From: AC-32 sp963821495
GTDB taxonomy: Bacteria; Actinomycetota; Thermoleophilia; Gaiellales; Gaiellaceae
NCBI GenBank assembly: GCA_963821495.1
Contig: CAWGEA010000003.1
Span: 620,001 to 684,000 of the forward strand
DNA: 64,000 nucleotides
Direction: 5' to 3'
The notes under the pieces were generated by a model that was given only the letters and a program-made list of their open reading frames with translations, was not told where the DNA came from and searched no databases. The translations under genes and the position numbers were made by a program. This document shows, piece after piece, positions 6,964 through 14,236 of the stretch. Numbering within the stretch: the stretch's first letter is position 1; every line of letters begins with the position of its first letter.

Positions 6964-7851
6964 GTGGGCCGTGTCATCGCTGTCCTCTTGGCGACAGCGG
7001 CTCTGTCCGCCGGCTGCGGCGGGTCCGGCACGTCCGGAGTCGCCTCGCTGGGCTCGATCCTGAAGCGCCCGGGGCCCAATGTCGCGGTCACCGCCGGGGC
7101 TTCCGAGTTCGTGCCCGGCGACGTCCGCTACCCATTCCTCGTGATCCGCAACGACGCGAAGCCGGTCGAGCGGCCGGCGGCGACGGTGTGGGTCGCGAAG
7201 AGCCGCTCACAGGCGCCGTTCACGCGGACGCGGGCGCGCCTGGAGCAGATCGGTGTGCCCGGGCGCTCCGCTCCCGCCTTCGGCGGCGTCACGAAGCTCT
7301 ACGTTGCGCACCTGCGCATCCCGCGGCCGGGGCGCTACTGGCTCGTCGCGCTGCCGGACGGCGCGCGGATCCAGGCACTCGGTGTGCTCGACGTGGGCGC
7401 TCGCTCCAGCAGTCCCGCGGTCGGGGCGAAGGCGCCCCGGTCGCAGACGCCGACGCTCGCGACCGCACCGGCCGCGCAGATCACGACGAGCAGGCCGCCC
7501 GACCTGCCGCTGCTGCGCTACTCGGTGGCCGGTTCGCTGCGCGCGCACAAGCCTTTCGTCGTCACCTTCGCCACGCCGAGGTTCTGTACCAGCCGTACCT
7601 GCGGCCCGGTGGTCGATGTGGTCGAAGCTGTGCGCCGCCGCTTCGAGCGGCGCGGCGTCCGCTTCATCCACGTCGAGGTCTTCGACGCGAACGACCCGTC
7701 GCGCGGCTACAACCGCTGGATGCGCGAGTGGGGCCTCGCGAGCGAGCCCTGGGTGTTCCTCGTCGGCGCCGACGGGCGCGTGAAGGCGAAATTCGAGGGC
7801 TCGGTCTCGGAGGCCGAGCTCGCCGCGGCGGTGCGTGCCGAGCTGCTGTAG
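6964..7851 (+). CDS. Lipoprotein with thioredoxin-like domain
   Basis: 295 residues beginning with a lipoprotein signal peptide (lipobox LSAGC near residue 18), so it is tethered outside the membrane. Residues about 35-140 form a beta-rich region of unknown family. The C-terminal part (about 185-295) looks like a thioredoxin fold: PFVVTFATPRFCTSRTCGP carries two cysteines four residues apart (CTSRTC, not the standard CxxC), then FIHVEVFD and EPWVFLVGADGRV. It is probably an extracytoplasmic redox or thiol-handling protein. The GTG start is supported by the TAGACT box 6 nt upstream. It is followed by a strong hairpin at 7931. Confidence 0.75.
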   Translation: MGRVIAVLLATAALSAGCGGSGTSGVASLGSILKRPGPNVAVTAGASEFVPGDVRYPFLVIRNDAKPVERPAATVWVAKSRSQAPFTRTRARLEQIGVPGRSAPAFGGVTKLYVAHLRIPRPGRYWLVALPDGARIQALGVLDVGARSSSPAVGAKAPRSQTPTLATAPAAQITTSRPPDLPLLRYSVAGSLRAHKPFVVTFATPRFCTSRTCGPVVDVVEAVRRRFERRGVRFIHVEVFDANDPSRGYNRWMREWGLASEPWVFLVGADGRVKAKFEGSVSEAELAAAVRAELL

Positions 7852-7930
7852 CGAGGGGCTCGCGGCGGGCAGGAATCGAGCCGATCGGCACGAATCGAGG
7901 CGGAGCACCGAAAGCTCCTCCTCTCCCCTA

Positions 7931-7960
7931 GACGACGGCGGCCCCTGTGCCGCCGTCGTC
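7931..7960 (+). terminator. Strong hairpin between the lipoprotein gene and selD
   Basis: Perfect 12-bp stem GACGACGGCGGC/GCCGCCGTCGTC with a 6-nt loop, followed by TTGCTG and no proper T-tract. It may terminate the lipoprotein transcript or form the first element of the selD leader. Confidence 0.55.
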
Positions 7961-7964
7961 TTGC

Positions 7965-8031
7965 TGCGGGAATACGTGCGAGGTGCCCGTCGTAATGGAC
8001 GGAAGCCAGAACGAGCCCTACAGTTCCCGCA
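7965..8031 (+). promoter_or_regulatory. Structured leader upstream of selD
   Basis: TGCGGGAA (7965-7972) can pair perfectly with TTCCCGCA (8024-8031). The 51 nt enclosed contain an inner hairpin pairing CCGTC (7987-7991) with GACGG (7998-8002), extended by GGT/GCC around a small internal loop. The closing helix ends 26 nt before the selD start. It lacks the T-arm and length of a tRNA-Sec and matches no riboswitch I recognise. A cis-regulatory role is inferred from position only. Confidence 0.45.
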
Positions 8032-8057
8032 ATCCGAATTCAGGGGGGACCGCCGCC

Positions 8058-9092
8058 GTGAACCTGGACACCGTGAAGCTCACCGATCTCGCCTCCTGCG
8101 GGGGTTGCGCCGCGAAGTACTCGGCCGCACGCCTGGAGCAATTGCTCGCGGGCTTCGTGCCCGCCGAGGCCGAGGACCTGCTCGTCGGCCTCGCTCCCGC
8201 CGACGATGCCGCCGTCTACAGACTCGATGACGAGCGGGCGCTGATCTTCACGCTCGACTTCTTCCCACCGGTTGTGGACGACCCCGGCGATTACGGGGCG
8301 ATCGCGGCGACGAATGCGCTCAACGACGTCTTCGCGATGGGCGGCAAGCCGCTGCTCGCGCTCTCGATCGCGGCCTTTCCCGAGGAGCTGCCGATGGAGA
8401 TGCTCGCCGAGATCTTCGCCGCGGCCGACCAGCAGGTGCGCGCTGCCGGTGGCCTGCTCGCGGGCGGGCACACGATTCGCGACGCCGAGCCCAAGTACGG
8501 CCTCGCCGTCGTCGGCACCGTGCACCCGGAGGCGATCTGGCCGAAGAACGGCGCGAGGCCGGGCGACGCCCTCTTCCTGACCAAGCCGCTCGGGACCGGC
8601 CTGATCATGGCCGGCTACAAGCGCGGCTGGGCCGGCACGCAGCAGCTAGAGCGTGCGATCCGCTGGATGCGCACGCTCAACAACGACGCGGCCGACGTGC
8701 TGAGCGCCCTCGAGCCGAACGCCGTCACCGACGTCACGGGCTTCGGTCTCTTCGGGCACGCGCACGAGGTGGCCGACCGGAGCGGTGTCCGCATCCGGCT
8801 CGAGTCCGAGCGTTTCCCGGCGATCGACGGTGCGCTCGACGTGGCGCGGCACGGCGCGCGCACGAGCGGTGACCCTCGCAACCGCGACTTCGCGGCGCGG
8901 CACGTCTCGCTCGACGACGCCGTGCCCGAGGCGATGGTCGCGCTCGGCTACGACCCGCAGACCGCGGGCGGGCTGCTCGTCTCCCTCCCCGCCGACCGCT
9001 CGGCGGCGCTGGAGGCGGAGTTCGAGTCGCGCAAGCTCTTCATCCGCCGGGTCGGCCGCGTCGAGGAGGGCGCCGGCGTCGTCGTCGAGTGA
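8058..9092 (+). CDS. selD: Selenophosphate synthase (selenide, water dikinase)
   Basis: 344 residues, the usual length. It makes selenophosphate from selenide and ATP for selenocysteine or 2-selenouridine synthesis. With GTG 8058 as start, the N-terminal motif LASCGGCAAK places Cys at residue 17 and Lys at residue 20, the positions of the catalytic pair in E. coli SelD; this decided the start over ATG 7995, which lies in a predicted hairpin loop. Other family segments are NDVFAMGG, LLAGGHTI, VTDVTGFGLFGHAHE and DPQTAGGLL. It is a Cys form, so it does not itself need selenocysteine. The stop overlaps the GTG of nadM (GTGA). No selA, selB or selC is visible in the window. Confidence 0.95.
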   Translation: MNLDTVKLTDLASCGGCAAKYSAARLEQLLAGFVPAEAEDLLVGLAPADDAAVYRLDDERALIFTLDFFPPVVDDPGDYGAIAATNALNDVFAMGGKPLLALSIAAFPEELPMEMLAEIFAAADQQVRAAGGLLAGGHTIRDAEPKYGLAVVGTVHPEAIWPKNGARPGDALFLTKPLGTGLIMAGYKRGWAGTQQLERAIRWMRTLNNDAADVLSALEPNAVTDVTGFGLFGHAHEVADRSGVRIRLESERFPAIDGALDVARHGARTSGDPRNRDFAARHVSLDDAVPEAMVALGYDPQTAGGLLVSLPADRSAALEAEFESRKLFIRRVGRVEEGAGVVVE

Positions 9093-9619
9093 TCGCCCGG
9101 GGGATGATCCACGGGCGGTTCCAGCCCTTCCACGTCGGGCACCTCGAGTACCTGAAGGGGGCAGCGGGGCGCTGCGAGGAGGTGTTCGTCGGGATCACGA
9201 ACCCCGATCCGGAGCGGATCAAGCCAGAGGCGGCCGACCCCCTGCGCCATCTTCCCGAGTCGAACCCGTACACCTACGTCGAGCGGCTGCTGATGGTCAA
9301 GGCCGCCGCGATGGACGCCGGCATCGGGGCGGAGCGGCTGCACGTGATCCCCTTCCCGGTCAACGAGCCCGAGCTCTGGCCCCCCTACGTCCCGCCCGAC
9401 GTCGTGCACTTCATCCGGCTCTTCTCCGACTGGGGCGGCACGAAGCTCGACCGTCTGCGCGAGGCCGGCTACGAGGTCGTCGTCCTGGACGAGGGTTCGG
9501 AGAAGGAGATCTCGGGTGCGGAGGTGCGCGAGGCGCTGCGCTCCGGCGGGGACTGGGAGCCGCTGGTGCCCCCCGGAGTGGCCGCCCTGCTGAGGCGGCT
9601 CGAGCGCGTGGCCGTGTAA
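9089..9619 (+). CDS. nadM: Nicotinamide-nucleotide adenylyltransferase, archaeal NadM type
   Basis: 176 residues. The nucleotidyltransferase motif GRFQPFHVGHL is near residue 8 and the C-terminal ISGAEVREAL is the ISGTxVR-type signature of NadM. It transfers AMP from ATP to NMN to give NAD. The overall form (short, GRFQPFH start) is that of the archaeal family rather than bacterial NadD. It starts inside the selD stop codon, so the two are translated together although no direct biochemical link is known. A 5' fragment of nadE lies at the other end of this region. Its stop codon sits within a GTAA direct-repeat site. Confidence 0.9.
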   Translation: MIARGMIHGRFQPFHVGHLEYLKGAAGRCEEVFVGITNPDPERIKPEAADPLRHLPESNPYTYVERLLMVKAAAMDAGIGAERLHVIPFPVNEPELWPPYVPPDVVHFIRLFSDWGGTKLDRLREAGYEVVVLDEGSEKEISGAEVREALRSGGDWEPLVPPGVAALLRRLERVAV

Positions 9620-9630
9620 GGGTCGTGTAA
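9616..9630 (+). promoter_or_regulatory. Direct-repeat box (GTAA, 11-bp period), candidate response-regulator site A
   Basis: GTAAGGGTCGTGTAA: two GTAA cores 11 bp apart, 72-86 bp before the start of the cupredoxin-like gene and 40 bp before a TAGAAA -10-like box at 9670. The same box occurs at 45000, 47860 (inverted) and 63499. Confidence 0.5.
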
Positions 9631-9701
9631 GCACCCAAAACTTTTCCGCCCCAGGCGCGTTTGAAGGGGTAGAAAATCGCCGCAATCCAGGGGGGTTCAC
9701 G

Positions 9702-10580
9702 ATGCGCACTATCGTTCTCGCCGCCGTCGCTGTGCTGGCGCTCGCAGTGACAGGCGCGTCCCAGCCCGCGTCGCAGGCGACCAAGGCCGTTGCGATCAAG
9801 TCGGCCGGCTTCTCGCCGGCATCGGTGACGATCGCAACCGCCGACGCGGTCAAGTGGACGAACCGCGACACCAAGAACCACCAGGTGGTCGCGAACAACG
9901 GCAGCTTCGCCTCGCCGGTGATCGGGCCCGGCAAGAGCTACACGCACACGTTCAGGACCGCTGGCACGTTTCGCTACCACGATGCGCTGCATCCGGCTCT
10001 GACCGGCAGGATCGTGGTCAAGGGCCCGCCGCCGGCGATCACGATCGGAACCGCAGCGCCGATCATCGACTACGGCCAGTCGACGCACATCTCCGGCGCC
10101 GTCTCGAACGGCAAGGCCGGCGAGACCGTGACCGTCTGGGCGCAGCCCTACGGGACCGTGTCGCCGGTGCAGGTCGCGACGCTGCTGACGGCTGCCAACG
10201 GTGTGTGGGACCTGGTCGTCAAGCCCACGCTGCTGACCACGTACCAGGCGCACTGGAAGACCACGGTCAGCCAGCAGGTCGGCGTCCAGCTCCGCCCGAA
10301 CGTCGTCTTCTCGGCCTACAAGCGCTACGGCTCGGTGAAGGTCAAGACCGACCGGTCGCTCACGGGCAAGAAGGTCTACCTGCAGAAGTTCACGCGCTTC
10401 CACGAGTGGGTGAAGGTCCGCCCGGTCGTGCTCGGCAACGGCTCGGCCAAGCGCTTCCTGCTCGGCCTGCCGCGTGGCCACCGCTACGCGGTCCGCATCT
10501 TCATGTCGCTGAACCAGGTCGGCGCCGGCTACCTCGACGGCTTCAGCCCCACCGTCGTCGTCCGCACGCCCCGGAGGTAG
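9702..10580 (+). CDS. Secreted cupredoxin-like protein with altered copper site
   Basis: 292 residues with a signal peptide (MRTIVLAAVAVLALAVTGAS). Residues about 28-105 follow the plastocyanin/amicyanin pattern: FSPASVTIATADAVKWTNRD, then NHQVV with the first His, then a C-terminal ligand loop. That loop reads YHDALHPALTG where blue-copper proteins have YxCxxHPxMxG. The ligand Cys and Met are therefore missing and only histidines remain. A second beta-sandwich domain (about 110-292) is unassigned. It may bind metal differently or be structural. The ATG is preceded by GGGGGG about 7 nt upstream, and it carries response-regulator-like box A. Confidence 0.75.
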   Translation: MRTIVLAAVAVLALAVTGASQPASQATKAVAIKSAGFSPASVTIATADAVKWTNRDTKNHQVVANNGSFASPVIGPGKSYTHTFRTAGTFRYHDALHPALTGRIVVKGPPPAITIGTAAPIIDYGQSTHISGAVSNGKAGETVTVWAQPYGTVSPVQVATLLTAANGVWDLVVKPTLLTTYQAHWKTTVSQQVGVQLRPNVVFSAYKRYGSVKVKTDRSLTGKKVYLQKFTRFHEWVKVRPVVLGNGSAKRFLLGLPRGHRYAVRIFMSLNQVGAGYLDGFSPTVVVRTPRR

Positions 10581-10606
10581 CGCCGATTCGTACACGCGGC
10601 GCGGGA

Positions 10607-10612
10607 TAGCCT
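10607..10612 (+). promoter_or_regulatory. -10-like hexamer TAGCCT before the phosphoglycerate mutase gene
   Basis: TAGCCT ends 9 nt before GTG 10622, slightly further away than most leaderless boxes in the window. Confidence 0.35.
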
Positions 10613-10621
10613 CCGCGCCGC

Positions 10622-11869
10622 GTGTACCCCATCGTCGTCTTACTGCTCGACGGCCTCGGCGACCGGGCGCACGAGGTGCTCGGCGGCCGCACGGGGAACG
10701 AGGCGGCGGCGACCCCGAACCTCGATGCGCTCGCGGCGCGCGGCTCGTGCGGGCTCCTCTACGCCGTCGGGCCGGGGCGGGCGCCATCGAGCGAGGTCGC
10801 GCACTGGTCGTTGCTCGGCTACCGGCCGGACGAGTTCCCCGGCCGTGCAGTCTTCGAGGCGCTCGGGCGCGGCCAGGAGGTGAGCGCCGAGCACGTCTTC
10901 GCCTACGCCGCGCTGCGGCCCGCGGAGCGACGCGAGGACGGCTGGTGGCTGACCGGCCGGCCGGACCCGGGCCGTGACGCCGAGGAGGCGGGGCGGCTCG
11001 TCGAGCGCTGCGACGGGATCGAGGTGGACGGCCTGACCTTCTCGCTGGCGCACGTCTGGCGCGGCGAGGCGGTCCTGCGGATCTCCGGCGGGGCCGACGA
11101 GCGCGTGACCGATACCGACGCCTTCTTCCGCGCGTGGCACCCGGTGTTGCGCCCGCAGCCGCTCGTGCCCGAGGCCGAGCGGACGGCTCGTGCCTGCGAG
11201 GAGTGGACGCGCGAGGTGATGCGCCTTCTTGAAGGCGAGCGCTTCAACGTGATCACGTTGAAGTGGTTCGGCCGTCCCAAGGAGGTGCCGACCTTCGTCG
11301 AGCGACACGGCGTCGCCGGCAGCTTCGCGGCCGACTCGGCCTTCCTGCGCGGCCTCGGGGTCGCGCTCGGGCTCGAGCCGGTGGACGCACCGGAGACGCA
11401 CGACCCGGTCGCCGACCTGCACGGCCGCGTTGCGCTCGCGCGGGAGCGGCTCGACGCCGGCGACACGTTCGTCTTCTGCCACCAGAAGACAACCGATGCG
11501 GCCGGCCACACGAAAGACCCTCGGATCAAACAGGAGACGATCGAACGGCTGGACGCGGCGCTCGGCGACCTCCCGACGGACCGGGCGATCGTCTGCATCA
11601 CCGGCGACCACGCGACTCCCGCCTCGCCGAACGTGATCCATTCGGGCGACCCGGTGCCGCTGCTGGTCGCAGGCCCCGGCGTGCGCGCCGACGGCGTCGG
11701 GCGCTTCGGCGAGCTCGACTTCGCGGCCGGGATCCTCGGGCAGCTGCGCGGGCCGGACCTGTTGCCGGTGCTGCTGAACGCCGCCGACCGGCCGCTCTTC
11801 CTCGGCTCGCGGCCGACGCCGTTCGAGGGCGCGGACGGGTACCCGGCCCTGCTGGAGCCGCTTCTCTAG
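10622..11869 (+). CDS. apgM: Cofactor-independent phosphoglycerate mutase, archaeal ApgM type
   Basis: 415 residues, the size of archaeal-type 2,3-bisphosphoglycerate-independent phosphoglycerate mutases of the alkaline phosphatase superfamily. The N-terminal metal site reads LLLDGLGDR and the Ser region is APSSEVAHWSLLGY. The C-terminal metal site has HQKTTDAAGHTKDP, a K-E-E-D helix (IKQETIERLDAALGDL) and ITGDHATP. It interconverts 3- and 2-phosphoglycerate in glycolysis and gluconeogenesis. The GTG start follows the upstream gene after 41 bp. Related superfamily phosphatases are an alternative, but the GHxKD and GDHxTP pattern favours ApgM. Confidence 0.85.
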   Translation: MYPIVVLLLDGLGDRAHEVLGGRTGNEAAATPNLDALAARGSCGLLYAVGPGRAPSSEVAHWSLLGYRPDEFPGRAVFEALGRGQEVSAEHVFAYAALRPAERREDGWWLTGRPDPGRDAEEAGRLVERCDGIEVDGLTFSLAHVWRGEAVLRISGGADERVTDTDAFFRAWHPVLRPQPLVPEAERTARACEEWTREVMRLLEGERFNVITLKWFGRPKEVPTFVERHGVAGSFAADSAFLRGLGVALGLEPVDAPETHDPVADLHGRVALARERLDAGDTFVFCHQKTTDAAGHTKDPRIKQETIERLDAALGDLPTDRAIVCITGDHATPASPNVIHSGDPVPLLVAGPGVRADGVGRFGELDFAAGILGQLRGPDLLPVLLNAADRPLFLGSRPTPFEGADGYPALLEPLL

Positions 11870-11872
11870 TCT
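11867..11872 (+). promoter_or_regulatory. -10 hexamer TAGTCT, leaderless promoter of ctaA
   Basis: TAGTCT contains the stop codon of apgM and ends 7 nt before GTG 11880. Confidence 0.55.
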
Positions 11873-11879
11873 TTCCTTC

Positions 11880-12821
11880 GTGCACGTCGAGTCCTCGAGG
11901 GCGCTCGGCCGGCTCCGGCGGCTCGAGCTTTCGCCCGCGCGCTTCCTGCAGCTGACGCTGGTCTCGCTCACCGCGCTCTGGCTGATCGTCCTGACCGGCG
12001 CGGCGGTGCGCGTGACGGACTCCGGACTCGGGTGCCGCCACTGGCCCGGTTGCGAGGCGGGTCACCCGCTGCCGGCGAAGAACTACCACGCGTTCATCGA
12101 GTTCGGGAACCGCGCGATCGGAGGCGTGGTGATCGTGCTCGTGTTGCTGACGGCGGTCGCCGCGCGCTTCGTACCCGGCCTGGGCAGACGGGGCCGGCGG
12201 CTGGCGCTCTGGGTCTTCGCCGGCACGCTCGCACAGGCGCCGCTCGGGTACCTGGCGGTCAACACCGACCTCCACTGGCCGGTCGTCGCCGCGCACCTGC
12301 TGCTCTCGATGGCCGTGCTCGCCGGTGCGGTGGTGCTCGCGCTCGAGGCGCTGCACCTTCGCTCCGGCTCCGCGCAGGAGGTTCTGCCGCGGGAGGTGCC
12401 GCGTGCGGGTCTGGCGGTCGCGGTCGCCGGGGCCGTGCTGCTCGTGACCGGGACGCTCGCTACCGCGGGCGGCCCGCACTCGGGCGGCGGCGCCGAGCAC
12501 GTCGACCGGCTCTGGCGGCTCGAGCCGTTGATCTACGTCCACGCCTTCGCGGTCGGGGTCTTCGGTCTCGGCCTCGTCTTCCTGCTCGGCTACCTCGCGG
12601 CCCAGCGCACCCGCTGGCCGCGTCTGTTCAGGCTCGGGCTCGGGCTCTTCGGCCTGCTGCTCGCGCAGATGGCGCTCGGCGAGGTGCAGTACCGGACGCA
12701 CCTGCCGTGGCCGCTGGTACTCGTGCACGTTGGCGTCGCCGCCGCCGTCTGGGCGCTGCTCGTCGGCTTCGTCGCCGTTCTGTGGCGTCCGCCGGCCGCC
12801 ATTGCGCAAAGTCGCACGTAG
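11880..12821 (+). CDS. ctaA: Heme A synthase (COX15/CtaA)
   Basis: 313 residues with about eight membrane helices arranged as two four-helix halves. The first extracytoplasmic loop has VRVTDSGLGCRHWPGC, with the family Cys pair. Conserved histidines are visible in YHAFIEFGNR, TDLHWPVVAAHLLL, YVHAFAVG and LPWPLVLVHVG. It oxidises heme O to heme A for cytochrome aa3 oxidase, implying aerobic respiration. Internal repetition (GTLATAGGPHSGGG) marks the second half. It lies 10 nt downstream of apgM but appears to have its own leaderless promoter. Confidence 0.93.
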   Translation: MHVESSRALGRLRRLELSPARFLQLTLVSLTALWLIVLTGAAVRVTDSGLGCRHWPGCEAGHPLPAKNYHAFIEFGNRAIGGVVIVLVLLTAVAARFVPGLGRRGRRLALWVFAGTLAQAPLGYLAVNTDLHWPVVAAHLLLSMAVLAGAVVLALEALHLRSGSAQEVLPREVPRAGLAVAVAGAVLLVTGTLATAGGPHSGGGAEHVDRLWRLEPLIYVHAFAVGVFGLGLVFLLGYLAAQRTRWPRLFRLGLGLFGLLLAQMALGEVQYRTHLPWPLVLVHVGVAAAVWALLVGFVAVLWRPPAAIAQSRT

Positions 12822-12824
12822 ACT
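12819..12824 (+). promoter_or_regulatory. -10 hexamer TAGACT, leaderless promoter of the PAC2 gene
   Basis: TAGACT includes the ctaA stop codon and ends 6 nt before GTG 12831. Confidence 0.6.
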
Positions 12825-12830
12825 GAGCGG

Positions 12831-13718
12831 GTGGCCGATGAGCTTCGCATCGACCGGCGGCCGGAGCTCACGCGGCCGGTTCTGGTCGCCGCCTTCCGCG
12901 GCTGGAACGATGGCGCGCAGGCGGCCACTTTGGCGGCCGGCTACCTCGCCAAGACCTGGGCCGCCGAGCGGTTCGCGGAGGTCGATCCCGAGAAGTTCTT
13001 CGACTTCCAGGCCACCCGGCCGCACGTTTCCCTGGAGGAGGGGCTCGCCCGCCGGATCGACTGGCCCGAGACGGGCTTCTACCATGCCCGTCCGGACGGG
13101 CTCGACCGCGATGTCGTGCTCCTGCTCGGGATCGAGCCGAATCTTCGCTGGCGCACGTTCAGCGAGCTCATCGTCGGCCTGGCGCGCGACCTAGGCGTCG
13201 AGCTGATGATCACGCTCGGCGCGCTGCTCGCAGATGTGCCGCACACGCGCCCGGCGCCCGTCACCGGCAGCGCGACCGACGAGGACCTCGTCGAGCAGCT
13301 CGGGCTCTCAGCCTCTCGCTACGAGGGCCCGACCGGGATCGTCGGCGTCCTCCACGACGCGTGTCGCCAGAGCGGGATCCCGTCCGCGAGCCTGTGGGCG
13401 GCGGTGCCTCACTACGTCTCGCTGACGCCGAGCCCGCGCGGGGCGCTGGCACTGTGCGAGCGGCTCGGCTCCGTGATCGGGGTGACGGTGGACGCGCGCG
13501 AGCTCGAGGAGGCTGCCCGCTCCTACGAGGAGCAGGTGAGCGAGGCGGTGGCCTCGGACGAGGAGACGGCCGCCTACGTCGACGAGCTCGAGCGCCGGGC
13601 CGACCAGCTCGAGGAGACGAGCGACCTCCCGTCCGGCGACGCGCTGGCGGCCGAGCTGACGCGCTTCCTCCGCGAGCGCGACGAAGAGGACGGCGAGGAC
13701 GCCGCGCGCGAGCAGTAA
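12831..13718 (+). CDS. PAC2 family protein (proteasome-assembly-chaperone-like)
   Basis: 295 residues. The N-terminal LTRPVLVAAFRGWNDGAQAA and central ITLGALLADVPHTRPAPVTG are typical of the actinobacterial PAC2 family, which is related in fold to eukaryotic proteasome assembly chaperones. The last roughly 90 residues are a charged helical tail, probably coiled coil. The molecular role in bacteria is not well established; a link to the actinobacterial proteasome is suggested by the fold only. GTG 12831 follows a TAGACT box by 6 nt. It ends 20 bp before a bidirectional hairpin. Confidence 0.88.
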   Translation: MADELRIDRRPELTRPVLVAAFRGWNDGAQAATLAAGYLAKTWAAERFAEVDPEKFFDFQATRPHVSLEEGLARRIDWPETGFYHARPDGLDRDVVLLLGIEPNLRWRTFSELIVGLARDLGVELMITLGALLADVPHTRPAPVTGSATDEDLVEQLGLSASRYEGPTGIVGVLHDACRQSGIPSASLWAAVPHYVSLTPSPRGALALCERLGSVIGVTVDARELEEAARSYEEQVSEAVASDEETAAYVDELERRADQLEETSDLPSGDALAAELTRFLRERDEEDGEDAAREQ

Positions 13719-13737
13719 CGCGGAGCCTGACGGGACA

Positions 13738-13764
13738 GCGGGCGGCGCTGCGCGCACCGCCCGC
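13738..13764. terminator. Hairpin between convergent PAC2 and VOC genes
   Basis: Perfect 8-bp stem GCGGGCGG/CCGCCCGC with an 11-nt GC-rich loop, between two convergent stops. No T-tract; probably a bidirectional terminator. Confidence 0.6.
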
Positions 13765-13776
13765 CGTTGCTGACGT

Positions 13777-14145
13777 CTACCCGGCCGGAGCCTGGGCGGA
13801 CGGGTCGGTCTGCCAGAGCCCGAACTCGTTCCCGTGAGGATCGGTGCAGGTGGCGAACCAGCCCATGCTCGGCACGGGCATCGGGTCGTCCGCCTGGCCG
13901 CCGAGCTCCTTGACACGCTCGGCTCCCGCATTGATGTCGTCCACGTCGAAGTAGGCGCGGGTCCCCTTCTTGCCGGGCTCCATGCTGGCGATCGCCGCGC
14001 CCGTCTGGTCGCTGATGCGGGTCATGTGGTACTCGGACGGGCCCGGGTACGCCTCGAACTGCCACCCGAAGAGCGAGCCCCAGAACTCGCGTCCCTGCTC
14101 GGTGTCGTCCGCCGGGATCTCGATGTGCACGATCTGACCGGCCAT
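13777..14145 (-). CDS. VOC (glyoxalase-fold) family protein
   Basis: 122 residues of the vicinal-oxygen-chelate fold: IVHIEIPADDTEQGREFWGSLFGW at the start, AYFDVDDINAGAERVKELGG in the middle, and a TDPHGNEFGLWQ C-terminal metal-side motif. Small one-module VOC proteins of this type act as dimers, often on toxic or oxidised metabolites; the substrate is unknown. The start at ATG 14145 is preceded by GGAGGAGGA. It is followed by a convergent hairpin. Confidence 0.87.
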   Translation of the reverse strand: MAGQIVHIEIPADDTEQGREFWGSLFGWQFEAYPGPSEYHMTRISDQTGAAIASMEPGKKGTRAYFDVDDINAGAERVKELGGQADDPMPVPSMGWFATCTDPHGNEFGLWQTDPSAQAPAG

Positions 14146-14208
14146 CGTTCCTCCTCCCACGTCGTCGTTCGTTCTCTGATCAGACGGTCCGGGGGCAAGG
14201 ATGTCATC

Positions 14209-14235
14209 GGCACCCCCCGGCCGGAGGGTGGTGCC
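14209..14235 (-). terminator. Hairpin downstream of dipZ
   Basis: GGCACC/GGTGCC with additional CCC/GGG pairing around a GGCCGGA-type loop, immediately after the dipZ stop on the minus strand. No clear T-tract. Confidence 0.5.
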
Positions 14236-14236
14236 G

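Noticed and set aside
7965..8031. tRNA-Sec candidate (8-bp acceptor-like stem before selD)
   Set aside because: Only about 51 nt are enclosed, with no TTC-loop, no anticodon arm with TCA and no long variable arm.
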